In this document: positions 60,782 to 64,000 of the stretch, one piece after another
How the letters are laid out: each line of letters starts with the position of its first letter
Numbering within the stretch: position 1 is the stretch's first letter
NCBI GenBank assembly: GCA_016718565.1
Contig: JADKCZ010000003.1
Span: 62,001 to 126,000, forward strand
Reading direction: 5' to 3'
Origin: Anaeromyxobacter sp.
Lineage (GTDB): Bacteria > Myxococcota > Myxococcia > Myxococcales > Anaeromyxobacteraceae
Length of the DNA stretch: 64,000 bases
The notes under the pieces: generated by a model
Told to the model about the DNA's origin: nothing
Databases searched by the model: none
Seen by the model: only the letters and a program-made list of their open reading frames with translations
Program-made: the position numbers and the translations under genes

Positions 60782-61357
60782 CTACTTCTTGGGCTGGTCC
60801 TTGGTGAGCTCGGCGTCGATCTGGATCTTCACCAGGTCGCTGACGATGGCGTCCGGGCCGTAGCTCACGCCGAAGTCCTTGCGGTTGATCTGGGTGGTGG
60901 CCGAGACGCCGCGCTTGGCGTTGCCCCAGGGGTCCTTCACCTCGGCGGTCGGGCCGGTCACGTCGAGCACCACCTGCTTGGTGACGCCCTTCATGGTCAG
61001 GTCGCCGGTGACCTTGAGGCCGCCGGTGGCCTTCTCCACCTTGGTGGACTTGAAGGTGATGGTGGGGAACTTGGCGACCTCGAAGAAGTCGGCGTTCTTG
61101 AGGTGGGCGTCGCGCTTCTCGTCCCGGGTGTTGACCGAGGCCACGTCGATGGTGGCCTCGACCCTGGACTTGGCGGGATCGGCCTCGTCGAAGACCACCA
61201 CGCCCTCGGTCTTGCCGAACTCCCCGCGCACGTTGGAGATGAGCAGGTGCTTCACGGAGAAGGAGGCCTGGGAGTGGGCGCCGTCGATCTTGAAGGTGTC
61301 GGCGGCGAGGACGGGCAGGGCGAGCAGGGCGGCGAGGGCGGCGGTGAAGAGCTTCAT
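60782..61357 (-). CDS. YceI-family periplasmic lipid-binding-type protein
   Basis: The 191-residue protein has a signal peptide (1-19, ending PVLAAD) and the YceI beta-barrel with DGAHSQASFSVKHLLISNVRG at the start and VSATTQINRKDFGVSYGPD near the end. YceI proteins bind isoprenoid-type lipids in the periplasm; some are induced by alkaline or osmotic stress. AAGGAG precedes the ATG at 61357. It is divergent from a LysR gene across a 101-nt region with a perfect inverted repeat, so LysR control is likely. Confidence 0.92.
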   Translation of the reverse strand: MKLFTAALAALLALPVLAADTFKIDGAHSQASFSVKHLLISNVRGEFGKTEGVVVFDEADPAKSRVEATIDVASVNTRDEKRDAHLKNADFFEVAKFPTITFKSTKVEKATGGLKVTGDLTMKGVTKQVVLDVTGPTAEVKDPWGNAKRGVSATTQINRKDFGVSYGPDAIVSDLVKIQIDAELTKDQPKK

Positions 61358-61422
61358 TGGGTCTGACTCCTTGGTGACCGGGTGTGGCAGGTATTTGCGT
61401 ACGTTCCCCGACCGGCGCAATC

Positions 61423-61452
61423 TCCAGTGGCGCACATCTCTGTTCCACTGGA
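61423..61452. promoter_or_regulatory. Perfect inverted repeat, candidate LysR operator
   Basis: TCCAGTGG (61423-61430) and CCACTGGA (61445-61452) are exact reverse complements 14 nt apart between yceI and lysR. The right arm overlaps the lysR ribosome site. LysR proteins bind dyads of this kind, often for self-control. Confidence 0.6.
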
Positions 61453-61458
61453 GGAACG

Positions 61459-62361
61459 ATGGACCTCGACCTGCTCTCCACCTTCGAGGCGGTGGCCCGC
61501 ACCGCCTCCTTCTCCGGGGCCGCCCGCGAGCTGGGCCGTCCCAAGTCCTCGGTGAGCCGCGGCGTGGCCCGGCTGGAGGCCGACCTGGGCGTGCCGCTCC
61601 TCTTCCGCACCACCCGCCACGTCTCGCTGAGCGCCGCCGGCACCGCCCTGTACGACCGGATCACGCCGCTGCTCGCCTCGCTCCGCAGCGCGCTCAGCGA
61701 GATGCCGGAGCGCGAGGAGCAGCCCTCCGGGGCCCTGCGGGTGACGGCGCCGGTGGACCTGGGCGCGCTCTTCCTGGTGGAGGTGGCCACCCGCTACACC
61801 GCCCGCTTCCCCTCGGTCTCCATCGACCTGCACCTCACCGGCCAGGTGGTGGACCTGGTGGCCGAGGGGTTCGACGTGGCGCTGCGGGTGGCGCCGGGGC
61901 TGCGCGACTCGTCGCTGGTGGTCCGGCGGGCGGCGCCCATCCTGGCCCGACTGTACGCCTCGCCGGTCTACCTGGCCCGCCGCGGCACCCCGCGCACCGA
62001 GGCCGAGCTGGAGGGCCACGACTGGGTGGTCTTCCACGCCAGCCCGCAGCGGCTCAAGGTCCCCTCCCCCTTCGGGGCGCCAGGTGTGGGCACGGCCGGC
62101 CGCATCGCCTGCGACGACCTGCTCTTCGTGCGCGACGCGGTGCGGGCCGGCGCGGGGCTGGGCATGCTGCCCACCTTCGTGGCCGAGCCCGACCTGGCCG
62201 ACGGCACGCTGGTGCGGGTGCTGCCCCGCTACGAGCGGGAGGCCGGGGCCCTGCACATCGTGACCCCGGCGTCGCGCCACCAGCCGCGCAAGGTGACGGC
62301 CTTCCGCGACCTGGTGCTCGAGCTGCTGCGGGCGCGCGGGATCGCGCCGCCGGCGGGGTGA
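61459..62361 (+). CDS. LysR-family transcriptional regulator
   Basis: The 300-residue protein has the N-terminal winged helix-turn-helix (STFEAVARTASFSGAARELG then SSVSRGVARLEADLGVPLLF) and a substrate-binding-like effector domain (about 90-295). LysR proteins are tetrameric DNA-binding regulators; the effector is unknown. GGAGGAA precedes the ATG at 61459. Its divergent neighbour yceI is the prime target candidate. The stop is 3 nt from the convergent ferredoxin stop. Confidence 0.92.
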   Translation: MDLDLLSTFEAVARTASFSGAARELGRPKSSVSRGVARLEADLGVPLLFRTTRHVSLSAAGTALYDRITPLLASLRSALSEMPEREEQPSGALRVTAPVDLGALFLVEVATRYTARFPSVSIDLHLTGQVVDLVAEGFDVALRVAPGLRDSSLVVRRAAPILARLYASPVYLARRGTPRTEAELEGHDWVVFHASPQRLKVPSPFGAPGVGTAGRIACDDLLFVRDAVRAGAGLGMLPTFVAEPDLADGTLVRVLPRYEREAGALHIVTPASRHQPRKVTAFRDLVLELLRARGIAPPAG

Positions 62362-62364
62362 GCC

Positions 62365-62751
62365 CTACTGCTGCGCCTGCTGCGCCGCCTGGAACGCCTT
62401 CATGCGGGCCCGGTGGGCCTGGAACTCGGCGCGCACCACCTCCATGTCCCGCTCCACCAGCCGCTCCACCGGGCGGCCGTGCCTGAAGTGCTGGCGCACG
62501 ATCTCCGGCGCGGTCTCGGCGGTGACGCCGTGGTACCAGAGCCCCTCCGGGTAGACGATCATGTTCGGCCCGCGGCCGCACAGGCCGAAGGAGTCGCAGG
62601 TGGTGACCATCACCTCGTCGCCCAGCCCCTCGGCCGCGATGGCCGCCAGCAGCGCCGCCAGCCCCTCGGCCGCGCCGCGCGCGCCGCAGCAGGTGAGGCC
62701 ACCGGGCTTCTGCTGGCGGCAGAAGAAGACGTGCAGGCGATAGGGTTCCAT
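62365..62751 (-). CDS. Thioredoxin-like [2Fe-2S] ferredoxin
   Basis: The 128-residue protein matches thioredoxin-fold [2Fe-2S] ferredoxins: LHVFFCRQQKPGGLTCCGARG (Cys11, Cys21, Cys22), TTCDSFGLCGRGPNMIVYPE (Cys52, Cys58) and GLWYHGVT. In relatives the second pair is CxxxC (GCLGPC-like); here the spacing is CxxxxxC. An extra charged helix of about 30 residues follows. Partners are unknown. ATG 62751 is the start. The frame stays open further upstream through the hexamer repeats, but that part would code only Pro-Thr and Asp-Pro repeats and is not believed. Confidence 0.85.
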   Translation of the reverse strand: MEPYRLHVFFCRQQKPGGLTCCGARGAAEGLAALLAAIAAEGLGDEVMVTTCDSFGLCGRGPNMIVYPEGLWYHGVTAETAPEIVRQHFRHGRPVERLVERDMEVVRAEFQAHRARMKAFQAAQQAQQ

Positions 62752-62800
62752 GGGCTCCTCCGGGAGTCCGAGTCTGGCGGGTGGAGGGGGGCCGGGTAAA

Positions 62801-62929
<129 letters not shown>

Positions 62930-62944
62930 GCGGACTCCCGCACT

Positions 62945-62974
62945 CCCTCTCCCCCAGCCCGCTGGGGGAGAGGG
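62945..62974. repeat. REP-like palindrome
   Basis: CCCTCTCCCCCA (62945-62956) and TGGGGGAGAGGG (62963-62974) form a perfect 12-bp stem with a GCCCGC loop. CCGGGGTGAGGGG follows. This matches the CCCTCTCCC...GGGAGAGGG palindromes scattered through many proteobacterial genomes. Confidence 0.65.
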
Positions 62975-63061
62975 CCGGGGTGAGGGGGCAACTGGGTTGA
63001 CCGGCCGGGTCACCCGGGCGCCTCGTGGCCGTCGGGGACGCCCCCGGGTACTCTCCTTCCC

Positions 63062-64000
63062 GTGCCCGTCCCGACGCCGCGCGCCGTGCTGCTGCTGGCC
63101 CTCGGGCTGGCGCTGCCGCTGGTCGCCGGCACCGGCGGATGGGCGGTGGCGGCCCTGGTGGCCTACGACCTGGCGCTCCTGGCGCTGGTCTCCCTGGACG
63201 CACGGCGTGCGCCGGGGTCCGGGCAGCTGCACGCCAGGCGGACGCTGCGCGAGCCGCTCACCGCCTTCGCCGTGAACCAGGTCTGGCTGCACCTCACCTC
63301 CGCGGCCAGCCGCCCGGTGCGGGTGGACCTGGCCGACGCGCCGCCCCCCGGGTTCGACGCGGCCGGGCACCGCGCCCGGCTCACCCTGCCCGCCGGCGGC
63401 GAGGCCCGGCTGGCCTACCAGGTGACGCCGCGCAGCCGCGGGCGCCACGCCTTCGGGGACCTGCACCTCAGGGTCTCAGGGCCGCTCGGCCTGGCCTGGC
63501 GCCGCCTCACCCTCCCGCTGGCCGGCACCACCAGCGCCTACCCCGACCTGCGCGCCGCGGCCGGCCCCGCCGGCGGCGCCGTCCCCGAGGCCGGCCAGGC
63601 CCGCCACCGCGGCTGGCACGAGGGGCGCGAGTTCGCGGCGCTGCGCCCCTACGCCGCCGGCGACGACGTCCGCGCCATCGATTGGAAGGCCACGGCGCGC
63701 CGCGGAGCCCCGGTGGTGCGCGAGTGGCAACCGGAGCGCAACCAGACCGTCTGGCTCCTGGTGGACTGCGGCCGCCACCTGGCGGCGCGGCTGCCCGACG
63801 GCCGGACCAAGCTCGATCGGGCGGTGGACGCCGCGCTGGCCCTGGGGCGCGCCGCCGCGGCCCGCGGCGACCGGACCGGCGCCATCCTCTACGGCGCGGA
63901 GGTCGAGCGGGTGGTGCCGCCGGAGGGCGGCCGCACCCGCCTCGGGCCGCTGGCCGAGGCGCTCCACCTGGCTCGGGCCCGACCGGTGGAGTCGGACCTG
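63062..64000 (+). CDS. DUF58-domain protein (partial, runs off the window)
   Basis: The visible 313 residues start at GTG 63062 with two adjoining hydrophobic segments (about 7-48), then a beta-rich region and the DUF58 signature GREFAALRPYAAGDDVRAID followed by WKATARRG. After it comes a von Willebrand A-like segment (TVWLLVDCGRHLAARLPDG). DUF58 proteins are usually encoded next to MoxR ATPases and transglutaminase-like proteins; those would lie outside this window. No ribosome site stands out before the GTG. The C-terminus is cut by the window edge. Confidence 0.85.
   Translation, partial: MPVPTPRAVLLLALGLALPLVAGTGGWAVAALVAYDLALLALVSLDARRAPGSGQLHARRTLREPLTAFAVNQVWLHLTSAASRPVRVDLADAPPPGFDAAGHRARLTLPAGGEARLAYQVTPRSRGRHAFGDLHLRVSGPLGLAWRRLTLPLAGTTSAYPDLRAAAGPAGGAVPEAGQARHRGWHEGREFAALRPYAAGDDVRAIDWKATARRGAPVVREWQPERNQTVWLLVDCGRHLAARLPDGRTKLDRAVDAALALGRAAAARGDRTGAILYGAEVERVVPPEGGRTRLGPLAEALHLARARPVESDL

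Overview
The window is a very GC-rich, gene-dense bacterial chromosome segment with about 54 protein genes and many GTG starts. Gene content suggests a myxobacterium-like deltaproteobacterium (Myxococcota, Anaeromyxobacter-like). The grounds are a b558-type sdhCAB operon, a DUF4912 - GH57 - glgA glycogen locus, a bacterial RIO1 kinase, PilZ proteins, a zinc-ribbon/TonB-C protein and many two-component hybrids. This is an inference from gene families, not a database match. I saw no rRNA, tRNA, CRISPR array, insertion sequence or prophage.

Layout. 1-2.3 kb: tail of an unknown gene, a possible sigma-54 promoter, a small membrane protein, a membrane-anchored GcvH-like protein without the lipoyl lysine, a HExxH protein and a small orphan. 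2.6-6.1 kb: sdhC-sdhA-sdhB with a strong terminator. 6.2-8.2 kb: a DUF815-type ATPase, a thioredoxin and a TlpA-like thioredoxin. 8.3-15.4 kb: two large exported proteins, a collagen-like lipoprotein and an animal-type haem peroxidase with RTX repeats, each behind a near-identical upstream module. 15.4-22.3 kb: an M20-like protein, then DUF4912, GH57 branching enzyme (frameshifted in this sequence) and glycogen synthase. 22.6-29.5 kb: a tightly packed signalling operon (receiver, periplasmic binding protein, hybrid kinase, receiver-kinase) ending in a PLP decarboxylase. 29.5-32.3 kb: GMP reductase, a glycosyltransferase-like protein and a thymidylate-kinase-like protein with a broken P-loop.

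32.4-37.1 kb: a two-gene biotin-dependent acyl-CoA carboxylase. 37.4-40.7 kb: PilZ, a lipoprotein, a YbaK-type deacylase, YjbQ and an orphan methylase-like protein. 40.7-46.2 kb: fadN-fadA-fadE, a beta-oxidation operon of the Bacillus type. 46.6-53.7 kb: ferredoxin, aldo/keto reductase, sirtuin-like protein, RIO1 kinase with a repetitive Arg/Gln/Gly tail, MFS exporter, TonB-C protein, PilZ. 53.7-59.8 kb: a kinase/regulator operon, TPR protein, DEAD-box helicase and a methyltransferase. 59.8-64 kb: LigB-type dioxygenase, YceI and divergent LysR with a perfect inverted repeat between them, a thioredoxin-like ferredoxin, hexamer repeats, a REP-like palindrome and the start of a DUF58 protein.

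How it fits together: respiration (SdhCAB), fatty-acid oxidation (FadNAE, the carboxylase, possibly the ETF-beta-type methyltransferase) and glycogen storage form the metabolic core. Four receiver proteins, two sensor kinases, two PilZ proteins and several structured intergenic regions supply regulation. The least explained items are the shared regulatory module before the two surface proteins, the GASE-repeat tail of the DUF4912 protein, and several enzyme-like proteins missing catalytic residues.
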